This document shows positions 33,478-42,027 of a stretch of 64,000 nt of DNA, piece after piece (positions within the stretch are counted from its first letter, which is position 1; the number at the start of each line of letters is the position of its first letter). Source of the stretch: Oscillospiraceae bacterium (lineage in GTDB: Bacteria; Bacillota; Clostridia; Oscillospirales; Ruminococcaceae). The position numbers and the translations under genes are program-made. Location of the stretch: assembly GCA_025757985.1 (NCBI GenBank), contig CP107210.1:2790001-2854000 (forward strand). Direction: 5' to 3'. The notes beneath the pieces are model-generated. The model was not told the DNA's origin. It saw nothing but the letters and a program-made list of their open reading frames with translations, and ran no database searches.

Positions 33478-35013
33478 TCAAAACTCCGCCGAATGTTCCC
33501 CGGCGCGTACATCGTCCCGCTGCAGCTCGGCCAGCAGCTCGTCCTCGCCGCCCTGCAAAAGCAGCTTTTGGCTGTACTGCTCAAAGCGCTCGCAGTCGTT
33601 CTCGGCCAAAAACGGGGCCGAGTCGGGGCCAAGAGCCAGCTCGTTGACAAAGACGACCATCTCCTGCCCGTCCTCGAACGCCTGCTCCATAAAGTCAAAG
33701 GCAAATTCCAGCGCGTTCGCGGCGGCGGAAACAGCCTCCTCGCGGCGCTGCACCTGACTGTTGAAGCCGCTGCGCACCGTGTCGAACGCATCGTCCGGGT
33801 CCAGCCCGTTGTCAAGCTGGTGGCCCCACGCTGTCAGCAGGGCAGCGGTGCGGGTGCGGGCGGCAGCCTCATCGGGCAGCAGGCTGCCGGCACGCTTGTC
33901 GGCCTCCAGCCGCTCGCGGTAGCGGTCGCGCTGCTCGGCAAACAGGTCGGCGGGGTCCGCCTCGGCCTGCTGGCCCAGCGCCCGCTTAAAGCTGCGCAGC
34001 TGCTGGTAGCAGGCGTCTGTTACGGCACCTGCGGCGCGTGCGGCGGCAAAGCGGGTGTTCAGCCCCGCCAGCAGCAGGCTTACCAGACTGATGCGCTCAT
34101 CGAAGCCGGCATCCATCGCGCGGGCAACCACGGCGTCAAACGGCTTGCCCTGCAGAATATCCTCGACACCGTAGTCCTGATGATACTTGCGGTACAGCAC
34201 CCAGTAGGCGGCAAAATCCCGCGATACCTCGGGGTGGCGCAGGTATTGGGCGATCACGCCCTCGTCCACGGGCAGCCCCAGCGTGTCGGCTGCCTGCAGA
34301 TAGGCAGAAAGATCCTCCCAGCCGCGCGCGGTCACGAACTGCACGCCGTCCACATCGGTCTCGATCTTGTAAAAGTGCTGGGGGCGCAGCTCCAGATAGG
34401 CGGTCACGGCGGGGTGCAGCCGGTGGGCGCGGGCATAGTCCTGCCAGACGCTCAGCTTCGGCTCAATGTCGATGCGCCGCACACGGTCGAGCGTTACAAG
34501 GTCAAACTCCCGCACGCTCTTGTTGTACTCCGGCGGGTTGCCGGCGGCCACGATGACCCACCCCTCCGGCACGGCCTGATTGCCGAAGGTCTTGCACTGC
34601 AGGAACTGCAGCATTGTGGGGGCCAGCGTCTCGCTGACGCAGTTGATCTCATCAATAAACAGGATGCCGTGCTGCTTGCCGGTGCGCTCCATCGCAGCGT
34701 ACACGCTGGCGATGATCTCGCTCATCGTGTACTCGGTCACGCTGCGGGTCTTGCCGCCGAAATTCCGCTCCCGGATAAAGGGCAGGCCGACAGCGCTCTG
34801 CCGCGTGTGGTGGGTGATGGTGTAAGCCACCAGCGCAATATCGCACTCCTGCGCGATCTGCTCCATGATCTGGGTCTTGCCGACACCCGGCGGGCCCATC
34901 AGCAGTATAGGGCGCTGCCGCACGGGCGGTATCAGCGGGCGGCCGATGTCATCCGCTGCCAGATACGCCTGCACGGCGCGTTTGATTTCCTCTTTGGCGC
35001 GTTGAATATCCAT
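33478..35013 (-). CDS. MoxR-type AAA+ ATPase
   Basis: The 511-residue protein has an N-terminal AAA+ domain with Walker A LLMGPPGVGKTQ (residues 40-47), Walker B ILFIDEIN (Asp121, Glu122), sensor-1 VIVAAGNPPEYN and the arginine-finger region LDRVRRIDIEP. Residues about 250-511 are a helical extension, longer than in typical MoxR. MoxR ATPases work with VWA-domain proteins as chaperone-like complexes that load metals or remodel enzymes. The VWA-type partner is encoded 3 bases upstream and shares the transcript. Confidence 0.9.
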   Translation of the reverse strand: MDIQRAKEEIKRAVQAYLAADDIGRPLIPPVRQRPILLMGPPGVGKTQIMEQIAQECDIALVAYTITHHTRQSAVGLPFIRERNFGGKTRSVTEYTMSEIIASVYAAMERTGKQHGILFIDEINCVSETLAPTMLQFLQCKTFGNQAVPEGWVIVAAGNPPEYNKSVREFDLVTLDRVRRIDIEPKLSVWQDYARAHRLHPAVTAYLELRPQHFYKIETDVDGVQFVTARGWEDLSAYLQAADTLGLPVDEGVIAQYLRHPEVSRDFAAYWVLYRKYHQDYGVEDILQGKPFDAVVARAMDAGFDERISLVSLLLAGLNTRFAAARAAGAVTDACYQQLRSFKRALGQQAEADPADLFAEQRDRYRERLEADKRAGSLLPDEAAARTRTAALLTAWGHQLDNGLDPDDAFDTVRSGFNSQVQRREEAVSAAANALEFAFDFMEQAFEDGQEMVVFVNELALGPDSAPFLAENDCERFEQYSQKLLLQGGEDELLAELQRDDVRAGEHSAEF

Positions 35014-35016
35014 AGT

Positions 35017-36344
35017 TCATCGTCCTTTCGGGTCGGTGTCGGGGGTAAACTCCTCCGGCTGCAAAACCAGGCGCATGGCCCAGGGGGGCACATCGGGCGG
35101 CGGGGTGCCGTCCTCCAAAAACAGAAAAGCAACCTCAAACGGCGGGCGCTTGGCCGGGTAGATGCCCTTGCCGTCGGTAAAGTAAAGCACGCCCTGCAGG
35201 TCGCGCAGCGACCCCTCGCGGCGCAGCGCGGCAATGCGGGCAAACGCGGGGCGGAAGTCCGTTCCGCCGCCGCCCACCAGCGTGAACCGGGCAGTGTAGC
35301 GGTCCCAGCGCGTCCAGATCGGTGAGCCATGTTTCCTCGCGCACGGCGTTGTCCGCCTGCATGACAAGGATGCGGCATTTGCGGAAAAAGCTGTCCTGAC
35401 TGGTCAGCAGGGCAAAGGTCTCCTTCAGGAAGGACTTCACCAGCTCACCGGCTGTGGACTCACTGGTGTCCACAACAATGACGAAGTCGCGTATCTTTTT
35501 TACCTCGCGGCTTTCCAGCGGCTCAATCAGCGGCAGCTTGCCGTAGGTGCGCAGGCCGTAGCTGTAAAAGCCAAGGTCAAACTCATCGGGGTCAAGGTGC
35601 GGCTCCTCATGCCAGACGGCGAACCGGCGCAAAAAATCCTTGTAGGTGCGGCGGCTGCGTCCGGCCTGCAGCTGTGCCTGCAGTGCCTGGGCGGTGGTGT
35701 CCTGCCCGGCGCGGCGGCCGTTTTCCTCCATGCTTAGCTCTGTCTGGCGGCCCCAGATCCTCCCACTGCCTGCCCTGCATCTGGGCTTCGGGGCTGTCGG
35801 GGTCGGCAGGCCACAGGCGGTGGCTGTCGGTATAAAATTCCCGCTGCCATTTGTTCAGGGTGTCGGCATCGGTTTTTGCCAGCACGCGGTAGATCGGCCC
35901 GGCGGCCAAAAACCGGCATTGTGTGCGCAGCTGCGCATAGCATTGCTGCCGCACCCAGCCAACGGGGCGCTTTGCAGCGGGGGTGTTCAGGGCGTCCAGC
36001 GTGCTTTCCACCGCAATATCACAGGCGAGGCCCCACAGGTCGGGGTCGCGCTTATCCCGCAGCCAGAGATGGCGGAAGATGCAGTGGAACAGGCTGTGCA
36101 GGTAGGCGCGCGGCAGGTAGCGGCGGTTTTTGCGGTAGGTGTCCAGCAGCCATGCGGTGGGGTAGTACAGCCGCCCGCCGTCCGTGGCAAAGCTGCTGCC
36201 GCCCTGCTGCGGGGCAGGGGGCAGCGCACCCAGCGCCGCAGTCAGGTAGCGCTGGTCCAGATACAGCTCACCGCGCAGCTGTTCCATCACCCGTCGTGCC
36301 ATGGTCTGCTCCCACTCGGTCTGGGTCTGGATATGCTTGGACAT
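35017..36344 (-). CDS. VWA-like/DUF2201 protein, frame broken twice
   Basis: Three minus-strand frames join into one protein of about 440 residues, starting at 36344 behind GAAGG. The N-terminal half resembles the DUF2201 metallopeptidase-like domain, but the expected HExxH reads LHSLFHCIFRH, without the catalytic Glu. The C-terminal half is a VWA-like domain with the metal-site motif VIVVDTSESTAGE, then GGGGTDFRPAF and LYFTDGKG. Frame changes lie near 35735 and 35315. It stops 3 bases before the MoxR gene. The pair is a classic MoxR-VWA couple whose client is unknown. Confidence 0.82.
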
Positions 36345-36369
36345 TAAGACACCTTCTTTCACTGCTGAA

Positions 36370-36618
36370 TGTAGGGGCCGGGCACCTTCCGCCGCCGCAA
36401 ACGGCCGCGGCGGCCAGAGGGCTGGCCGCCCTACGACCCCACATCAAATCCGTGTGTAGGGCGGGGTGCCCTCACCCCGCCGAAGCTTACCGCCATATCC
36501 CGTTTCCCCATCGCCGCCCTGTAGGGGCCGGGCATGCCCGGCCCGCAGCTTACCGCCATATCCCTTTTACAATCAATCCGTAGGGGAGGGATTCATCCCC
36601 GCCGACCCCTGCAACGGC
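36370..36618. repeat. Family B repeat cluster
   Basis: The gap between the leucine-rich-repeat gene and the VWA gene is filled by units such as GTAGGGGCCGGGCACCTTCC, GGCGGCCAGAGGGCTGGCCG + CCCTAC, TGTAGGGCGGGGTGCCCTCA, TGTAGGGGCCGGGCATGCCC and CGTAGGGGAGGGATTCATCC. The phrase CTTACCGCCATATCCC occurs twice between units. Confidence 0.75.
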
Positions 36619-36619
36619 G

Positions 36620-37521
36620 CTACAGGTCATCAAAGCTGTATGATTTTTTCGCTCGTTTGGCGCGGCCCAACAAAATCGCGGCCCCGGCGCTCCAACCGGC
36701 GCGGGCGCAGTAGGCGGCGGCCTCGGCGGTGGGCAGCCCTAAGCCGACCAGCAGCCGCAGGGCGGCCTCGTCCCGGGTGTCGATGGCAAGGCGGAACGCG
36801 GCCGCCGGGTGGGCACGCAGGTAAAATTCATAGTCGGCGCGGGCCTGCCCGCCCAGCGCAAACGGCAGCACCAGCCGCCCCAGCGCCAGCCGGCAGAGCG
36901 CACCCTCGCCCTCGCCGACACAGGCCTGCGCAAAGGACGCATCGAACGCGGCGTAGTCCACCGCACCGGCCGCCGTAAAGCATTGCCGCATCCGGTAACC
37001 CTCGCCCTCAATGTTATGGTTGAAGATGTGCGCGGGCGTGTTCTCATCAAGAAATTCGGAATATTCGGGGGTAAAACAGCCGTGCGCCGTCAAATTCTGC
37101 GGTGATGTCGGCGCTGATGGCCCCCAGCAGCTTTTTCAGGCCGGTGGGGGGCATCGGGCGCGGCGCGCAGGCACAGCCGCGCAAGGCTGCGGCAGTTCGT
37201 GAACAGGTCGCTGCCCAGCCCCTCGACCCCGGCCCCAAGGCTGAGGCGGCGCAGGCGGCGGCAGTTGTAAAACGCCGCGCTGTGCAGGGTGCGCACCGTG
37301 TCGGGCAGGGTGACCTCCTCCACAAAATTGCCGGTGATCTCATGGGTGTCGGCCCCGCTGCGCCGCGCCCCGGCCTTGACCGGCTTGTCGGCAAAGCAGT
37401 ACGGCCCAATTTCGGTGACAGGCAGACCCTCCACGGTTTCCGGCACGGCAGGGCAGGGGCTGTCCCCCAGCACCCGCAGCACCCGGGCCCCCGCAGCGCA
37501 CGGCTCCCATATGATCGACAT
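36620..37521 (-). CDS. Leucine-rich-repeat (BspA-like) protein, frame broken twice
   Basis: The start at 37521 has AGGAG upstream. The first frame reads MSIIWEPCAAGARVLRVLGD, EGLPVTEIGPYCFADKPV, then LRR_5-type repeats (EVTLPDTVRTLHSAAFYNCR, LRRLSLGAGVEGLGSDLFTN). A frame change near 37120 gives GLKKLLGAISADITAEFDGA, and another near 37090 gives EYSEFLDENTPAHIFNHNIE and a helical C-terminus. The whole is about 300 residues. There is no signal peptide, so it is cytosolic. It lies upstream of the VWA-MoxR genes on the same strand but is separated by repeats. Function unknown. Confidence 0.75.
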
Positions 37522-37576
37522 GAAATCACTCCTTTACAGGGCATTATAGCATAGAACCCCCTTAAACGCAAAAGAA

Positions 37577-37656
37577 AAACCACCGCCGCCGCACAGGAAT
37601 TGCGGAGGCGGTGGCTGGTAAAAAAAAATCCCGCCACCGGGTAAGGGTGGCGGGGA
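37577..37656 (-). terminator. Tandem terminators after prepilin 1
   Basis: On the minus strand CCCGCCACC/GGTGGCGGG (37654-37630) is followed by T8, then a second stem CCACCGCCTCCGCA/TGCGGCGGCGGTGG (37612-37577) followed by a T-rich run. Both lie between prepilin 1 and the leucine-rich-repeat gene. Confidence 0.85.
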
Positions 37657-37669
37657 AGATGGTGCGAGT

Positions 37670-38167
37670 TTAGGGGGTTGAGGAGCTACCGTCATCAATA
37701 GAATTGTTTAAAGGTTTCTTGCTTTCTTCGATCTCATAAGTTCCATTTTCTGCCGTATAGGTGCAGGTGTATACACCGTCATTGAATTTTACAAAGACTA
37801 GTTTACCATTCTCGTCAAATTTCGCAGTAAATGTCGCTTTCGGATTTGTATCAAACACCTCTGCCAGCTTTTTGATTTCGGTAATATGCTTGCCTTCATA
37901 GGAGGGTGAACTAGAGGAAATACTGGGTATAGAGAACCAATCGGCTGGTAGTTGCTTCTCCCAACCCTCGCCATGTGCGGTGGCTAGTTCAGTTTGGACA
38001 GCCATAACGACCATGCGAGTCTCGGCAACAATCTTTTTCTCTTTTGCCTTGTCGATGTACCCTGTCAGCGCCGGGATCAGCAGGGCGGCCAGTATGGCCA
38101 GAATGACCAATACTACGATTAACTCAACAAGCGTAAAACCTTTTTTGTTTTTTACTTTTGCAAACAC
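37670..38167 (-). CDS. Type IV prepilin-like protein 1
   Basis: The 165-residue protein has a class III (type IV) leader: KNKKGFTLVELIVVLVILAI, cleaved between Gly and Phe, with Glu at +5 and a long hydrophobic helix, then LIPALTGYIDKAKEKK. The C-terminal globular part contains DGVYTCTYTAENGTYEIEES. It is a paralogue of the gene at 38442-38936, with near-identical N-termini and different heads. No assembly ATPase, platform protein or prepilin peptidase is present in the window. GC is lower than average. Confidence 0.9.
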   Translation of the reverse strand: MFAKVKNKKGFTLVELIVVLVILAILAALLIPALTGYIDKAKEKKIVAETRMVVMAVQTELATAHGEGWEKQLPADWFSIPSISSSSPSYEGKHITEIKKLAEVFDTNPKATFTAKFDENGKLVFVKFNDGVYTCTYTAENGTYEIEESKKPLNNSIDDGSSSTP

Positions 38168-38221
38168 ACTATTTCCTCCGTTTTTCCGCGGGATTTTTCA
38201 GCGGACGGGTTATGTATCGTT

Positions 38222-38250
38222 ATTTTATAATATGTGTCATACTTTGTCAA
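38222..38250 (-). promoter_or_regulatory. Promoter for prepilin 1
   Basis: On the minus strand TTGACA (38250-38245) and TAAAAT (38227-38222) are 17 bases apart, about 55 bases before the start. Prepilin 1 therefore has its own promoter. Confidence 0.75.
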
Positions 38251-38314
38251 CCGTGCGGCGAAAACACAGCAGGTTATGTGATGTTGGGTGTGTATGCAAG
38301 CCGTGATTTGGGCA

Positions 38315-38392
38315 GGGGGAGGCTGGGAAAACTTCCCCCTCATCCGGCCCTGCGGGGCCACCTTCCCCCAAAGGGGGAAGGCTTGGAGAGCA
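38315..38392. repeat. Family A palindromic repeat
   Basis: CTTCCCCCTCATCCGGCCCT, GCGGGGCCACCTTCCCCC and GGGGGAAGGCTTGG form half of the family A element in inverse orientation between the two prepilin genes. Confidence 0.7.
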
Positions 38393-38395
38393 TAA

Positions 38396-38428
38396 AAAAT
38401 CCCGCCACCGGATACAGTAGCGGGATTT
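38396..38428 (-). terminator. Terminator after prepilin 2
   Basis: On the minus strand AAATCCCGCTAC pairs with GTGGCGGGATTT (one mismatch), followed by a T run. It resembles the prepilin 1 terminator, consistent with duplication of the whole unit. Confidence 0.85.
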
Positions 38429-38441
38429 AACAGATTTCTAA

Positions 38442-38936
38442 TTAGTTGACTACAACAGTGCCCGCATAAGTAGGTGCAGTATCAGGCTTTTCCACCGTGT
38501 AGGTAGAGCTGGATGCAGTGTAAACACAAGTATAAGTGCCATTGCAATAGCTGACACTTTTTACAGCTCCGTTAGTGCCTACCTCTGCCTGAAAACTTGC
38601 TGTACCGGTAAGGCCCTTCACCTCCGCAAGTTTAACAATTTCATCGTACATGGCTTTCTCGGCGGTGTTGGCAGTACCATCTTTGTTTGCAATTGTACCA
38701 GTGGGAATAGCACCGGTGCTGCCTTTAGCACCGTAATAGGTGCTTGCTTCAGTCTGTACGGCCATAACAATCATACGAGTTTCGGCAACAACCTTCTCTT
38801 TGTTTGCCTTGTCAATATATCCGGTTAGAGCGGGAATGAGCAGGGCAGCCAGAATGGCCAGAATAACCAGAACAACGATCAGCTCCACCAGCGTGAAGCC
38901 CTTCTTGTTCTTGAGGTTACGAATTTTCTCGAACAT
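38442..38936 (-). CDS. Type IV prepilin-like protein 2
   Basis: The start at 38936 (GAGGATTTATT upstream) gives 164 residues. The leader reads MFEKIRNLKNKKGFTLVELI, then the same helix as prepilin 1 and TGYIDKANKEKVVAETRMIV. The head ends in NGTYTCVYTASSSTYTVEKP, again similar in pattern but diverged. Each copy has its own promoter and terminator. They may be major and minor pilins or pseudopilins; the machinery must be elsewhere. Confidence 0.9.
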   Translation of the reverse strand: MFEKIRNLKNKKGFTLVELIVVLVILAILAALLIPALTGYIDKANKEKVVAETRMIVMAVQTEASTYYGAKGSTGAIPTGTIANKDGTANTAEKAMYDEIVKLAEVKGLTGTASFQAEVGTNGAVKSVSYCNGTYTCVYTASSSTYTVEKPDTAPTYAGTVVVN

Positions 38937-39292
38937 AATAAATCCTCCACAATTCATTTTTGGGGGCACTCCACCCCTAATTGTCTTACTTCTAGTTTAC
39001 CATGGTATTTATTTTTTTCAATCGCTGCAGCAAAACAATGCAAAAAATGCACGAAATTTGCCGTAATCCCATAGCATTGTTGGGCGAAATAACAAGTTGC
39101 GGCGCTGCACAACGCTGTGCCGTTGCTTTTGTGCAAAAAAAACTGCCCGGTGCGGCAAAATTTTCGCATAAAATCGCATGTATATTGCCTGATTTGTTGC
39201 AAATTCACACAAAACCGTGCCCCGGCGGGGCGGGGTTGCATTGTGCGGGGAAATAGCATAGAATAGGGGAAGTGTGAGAAAGCGAGTGTGCT
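38937..39292. promoter_or_regulatory. Divergent promoter region, prepilin 2 and MATE gene
   Basis: This 356-bp region is AT-rich in its left part. A plausible prepilin 2 promoter on the minus strand is TTGAAA/TAAACT near 39020-39000 (16-base spacer). For the MATE gene TTGCAT (39236-39241) and TAGAAT (39259-39264) are 17 bases apart. TTGTGCAAAAAAAACTGCCC near 39127 and several GCAAAA motifs give no clear structure. No gene is supported here. Confidence 0.55.
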
Positions 39293-40657
39293 ATGAGAAG
39301 TCTAAAACAAACGGATATTCTGACCGGCAGCATCCCCAAGCAGCTGCTGCTCTTCTTTTTGCCGATCTGGTTCGGCACGCTGTTCCAGCAGCTGTACAAC
39401 ACAGCGGATACGCTGATCGTCGGCAACTTTGTGGGCACAAACGCGCTGGCGGCGGTGGGGGCCACGGGCGCTTTCGTCAATTTGCTGGTGGGGCTGTTTG
39501 TCGGCCTGTGCAGCGGCGCGGGCGTTGTCATTGCCCAAAGCTGGGGCGCGCATGACCCCGAGGCTGTGGACCGGCAGGTACACACGGCGCTTGTGCTCAG
39601 CGTGGGGCTGGGCGCACTGCTGACGGTGCTTGGCTTTGCAAGCGCCACGCCGATGATGCGCCTGATGGGAACCCCGGAGGAGATCCTTGCGGATTCGGCG
39701 CTGTATCTGCGCATCTATTCCCTTGGCATGATCCCCCAGATGCTCTACAACATGGGTACCAATATCCTGCGTGCCATCGGCGATTCCAAGCGGCCGCTCT
39801 ACTTTTTGATCGCGGCCTCACTCGTCAATATCGTGCTGGATGTCGTGTTTATTGCGGTGTTCGGCTGGGGCGTGGCGGGCGCGGCGCTGGCCACTGTGCT
39901 AAGTCAGGTCGCCAGCGCGGTGCTGACGCTGCGCTGCATCGCCGGGTCCGAGGGCACGCCGTGGCATATCCGGGCGGAAAAGCTGCGCCTGCACACCGAG
40001 GTGCTGGCCGCCATCTGCATGATCGGCATCCCGGCGGCGGCCCAGAGCGCCATGTACAATGTCAGCAATATGCTGATCCAGAGCAGCATGAACAGCTTCG
40101 GCACCAGCACCATCGCGGCGTGGGGCGTCTACGGCAAAATCGACTTTGTATTCTGGATGACGATCAACTCGCTGGGCATTGCGATCACGACCTTTGCGGG
40201 GCAGAACTTCGGTGCGCGACAGTACGACCGCGTGCGCAACGGCGTGCGGGTCTGCATGGCGATGGCGGCGGGTGTCACGCTGGTCATCAGCGCGGTATTC
40301 TACAACGCGGCCGAGCCGCTGTTCCGGCTGTTCAGTCAGGACGATGCGGTCATTGCGGTGGGCGTGGGCATGATGCATGTGCTGACGCCGGTCTACATTA
40401 CCTATATCAGCATCGAGGTGCTTTCCGGTGCGCTGCGCGGCTGCGGCGATGTGCGGGTGCCGACGCTGATCACGGTGTTCTTCGTCTGCGGCCTGCGTGT
40501 GCTGTGGCTGACCCTGATGGTGCCGCGGTATCATACCATCGCCGCGGTGGAGCTTAGCTACCCGCTGACATGGACGCTGGCCTCGCTGCTTTTTATCCTT
40601 TACTACAAGCGCGGCGGCTGGCTCAACCGCTGCAAGGCAGCGAAGGGACTGGAGTAA
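39293..40657 (+). CDS. MATE family multidrug/metabolite efflux transporter
   Basis: The 454-residue protein has 12 predicted helices in two MatE halves. Typical sequence includes LLFFLPIWFGTLFQQLYNTA, IVGNFVGTNALAAVGATGAF, CSGAGVVIAQSWGAHD and, in the second half, GIPAAAQSAMYNVSNMLIQS with a matching loop ITTFAGQNFGARQYDRVRNG. It exports drugs or metabolites by Na+ or H+ antiport. The substrate is unknown. It is monocistronic with its own promoter and terminator. Confidence 0.94.
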   Translation: MRSLKQTDILTGSIPKQLLLFFLPIWFGTLFQQLYNTADTLIVGNFVGTNALAAVGATGAFVNLLVGLFVGLCSGAGVVIAQSWGAHDPEAVDRQVHTALVLSVGLGALLTVLGFASATPMMRLMGTPEEILADSALYLRIYSLGMIPQMLYNMGTNILRAIGDSKRPLYFLIAASLVNIVLDVVFIAVFGWGVAGAALATVLSQVASAVLTLRCIAGSEGTPWHIRAEKLRLHTEVLAAICMIGIPAAAQSAMYNVSNMLIQSSMNSFGTSTIAAWGVYGKIDFVFWMTINSLGIAITTFAGQNFGARQYDRVRNGVRVCMAMAAGVTLVISAVFYNAAEPLFRLFSQDDAVIAVGVGMMHVLTPVYITYISIEVLSGALRGCGDVRVPTLITVFFVCGLRVLWLTLMVPRYHTIAAVELSYPLTWTLASLLFILYYKRGGWLNRCKAAKGLE

Positions 40658-40661
40658 GTAA

Positions 40662-40692
40662 AACAGCCGACCCCTTTGCGGGGTCGGCTGTT
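40662..40692. terminator. Bidirectional terminator, MATE and S8 lipoprotein genes
   Basis: AACAGCCGACCCC pairs with GGGGTCGGCTGTT across TTTGC. It lies between convergent genes. Confidence 0.9.
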
Positions 40693-40693
40693 G

Positions 40694-41860
40694 TTATGCG
40701 CCGCGCTCGGTCTGCAGCGTTTGGATAAACTGCACCGGGTCAATGATGCGGCTGCCATCGGTGCCGGTGGCGGCGGTGGAGAGCAGGTACTGCATCATTT
40801 CCTCGCCCGTCAGGGTGGGGTCCACCTGCCAGCCCAGCGCCATGACCCCGGCGCAATAGGGGATGCCCCAGCTCAGGCCACCGTGCCCATCGTGGGTGTA
40901 GCTGTACTGCCCGGCGGTGTATTCCTCGGCCACCGTGCGGTAGGAGCAGGGCAGCGCAAGGGTGTTGCTGCCGGTTTCTGCGCGTTCGTCACTGTCCGCA
41001 AAGCCGGTCCGGCAGGCGGCGGGATTGTCCCGGTCATTCCGGGCAAGGACGGCAGGGTAAGGTACAAGGCGGGTTTTTTCCACGCCTGCGCCCTCCGCGG
41101 TCAGGACCAGAAGCCCGGCCTGCTCGGCACGCGCCACGGCGGCATCCCAGAGGTCGGCGTTTTGGAACATCTCTGCGTTGCCCGGTGCGGCGGAAACCGA
41201 AACGACCCGGATCTTCTCGCCATCTGGCAGTGCTTCGTTCTGCGCAACCACCCAGTCCAGCGCCTCGGCGGCATAGCGGCTGTCCATCAGCCAAGAGGGC
41301 CAGGCCGCATAGTAAAGGGTTGCATCCGGCGCAATGCCGATGGATTCGCCCGCAAACAGGCTGGCCACGGCCGGGCCATGCATCGAGGAGGTCTCCCCCT
41401 CGCAGCCGGTATCATAGTAGGCGGCGATGCGCCCGGACAATTCGGGGTGGTCGGTCAGCAGCGGCTGGTCGATAATGGCGGCGCGCACGCCCTTGCCGGT
41501 GATGCCCTGCGCCTGCAGGCCGCGCACCCCCAGCCCGGGGTCCTTATCTTCCTCCAGAAGTGCGGCGGCCTCGTCCTCGGCCCCCGCAAAGACGGTGCCG
41601 GTGTTGTAGGTGTAGGTATACAGGTCCTCGGCCGTGTATTCGCCCGGCTGGTAGGTCTGTTGGGCGTACTCGTCCAGCCAGGGCAGATAGCGCAGGTCGC
41701 TGTACGGCGCAGCCGGTTCGGCGGGCGGGGCGGGGGTTTCGGCGGGTGTCGGCTCCGGCGCAGCGGTGGGCGCGGCGGCAGGGGCTGCGGACTCGGCAGT
41801 GCCGCAGGCCGTCAGCCACAGCGCCAGCAGGCAGAGCGGCAGCATTGCGGTGCGGTTCAT
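40694..41860 (-). CDS. Subtilisin-like (S8) protease lipoprotein
   Basis: The 388-residue protein has a lipoprotein signal ending in LTAC (Cys19), an Ala/Pro-rich linker to about residue 52, and an S8-like domain. The triad can be placed at Asp131 (AAIIDQPL), His161 (SSMHGPAVASLFAG) and Ser330 (GGLSWGIPYCAGVMAL, matching the usual GTSxAxPxVAG). The motifs are divergent: the Asp is followed by QPL rather than TG, and GTS is GLS. It would be anchored outside the membrane. Whether it is active is uncertain. AAGGAGG precedes the start. Confidence 0.78.
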   Translation of the reverse strand: MNRTAMLPLCLLALWLTACGTAESAAPAAAPTAAPEPTPAETPAPPAEPAAPYSDLRYLPWLDEYAQQTYQPGEYTAEDLYTYTYNTGTVFAGAEDEAAALLEEDKDPGLGVRGLQAQGITGKGVRAAIIDQPLLTDHPELSGRIAAYYDTGCEGETSSMHGPAVASLFAGESIGIAPDATLYYAAWPSWLMDSRYAAEALDWVVAQNEALPDGEKIRVVSVSAAPGNAEMFQNADLWDAAVARAEQAGLLVLTAEGAGVEKTRLVPYPAVLARNDRDNPAACRTGFADSDERAETGSNTLALPCSYRTVAEEYTAGQYSYTHDGHGGLSWGIPYCAGVMALGWQVDPTLTGEEMMQYLLSTAATGTDGSRIIDPVQFIQTLQTERGA

Positions 41861-41924
41861 GGTGGACCTCCTTCTCTATATTTAGGCTATCAAAAAGCTT
41901 TCCCGGAAAATGCGTTGTTGCGCT

Positions 41925-41957
41925 AAGTTGGCGGGCGGCCATTAGTCGCCCCTACAA
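41925..41957. repeat. Family B fragment
   Basis: GGCGGGCGGCCATTAGTCGC + CCCTACA is one degenerate unit between the S8 lipoprotein gene and the glnS terminator. TTTCCCGGAAAA at 41899-41910 is shared with two other family B sites. Confidence 0.55.
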
Positions 41958-41973
41958 GTTCTGTTTGTTGCAA

Positions 41974-42017
41974 AAAGCCCGGTCTGTCCCCCGGAAAGCG
42001 GGGGTAGATCGGGCTTT
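41974..42017 (-). terminator. Terminator of glnS
   Basis: On the minus strand AAAGCCCGATCTACCCCC pairs with GGGGGACAGACCGGGCTTT with small mismatches, followed by TTTTTG. Confidence 0.88.
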
Positions 42018-42027
42018 ATTACAGGGC

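Noticed and set aside
31195..36618. Possible CRISPR arrays in the repeat clusters
   Set aside because: Units are unequally spaced, have no constant repeat-spacer alternation, occur singly in many gaps and are palindromic; no cas genes were seen.
39002..39256. 84-codon plus-strand frame between prepilin 2 and the MATE gene
   Set aside because: No ribosome site; it overlaps both predicted promoters; the sequence matches nothing recognised. The region is better explained as a divergent promoter region.
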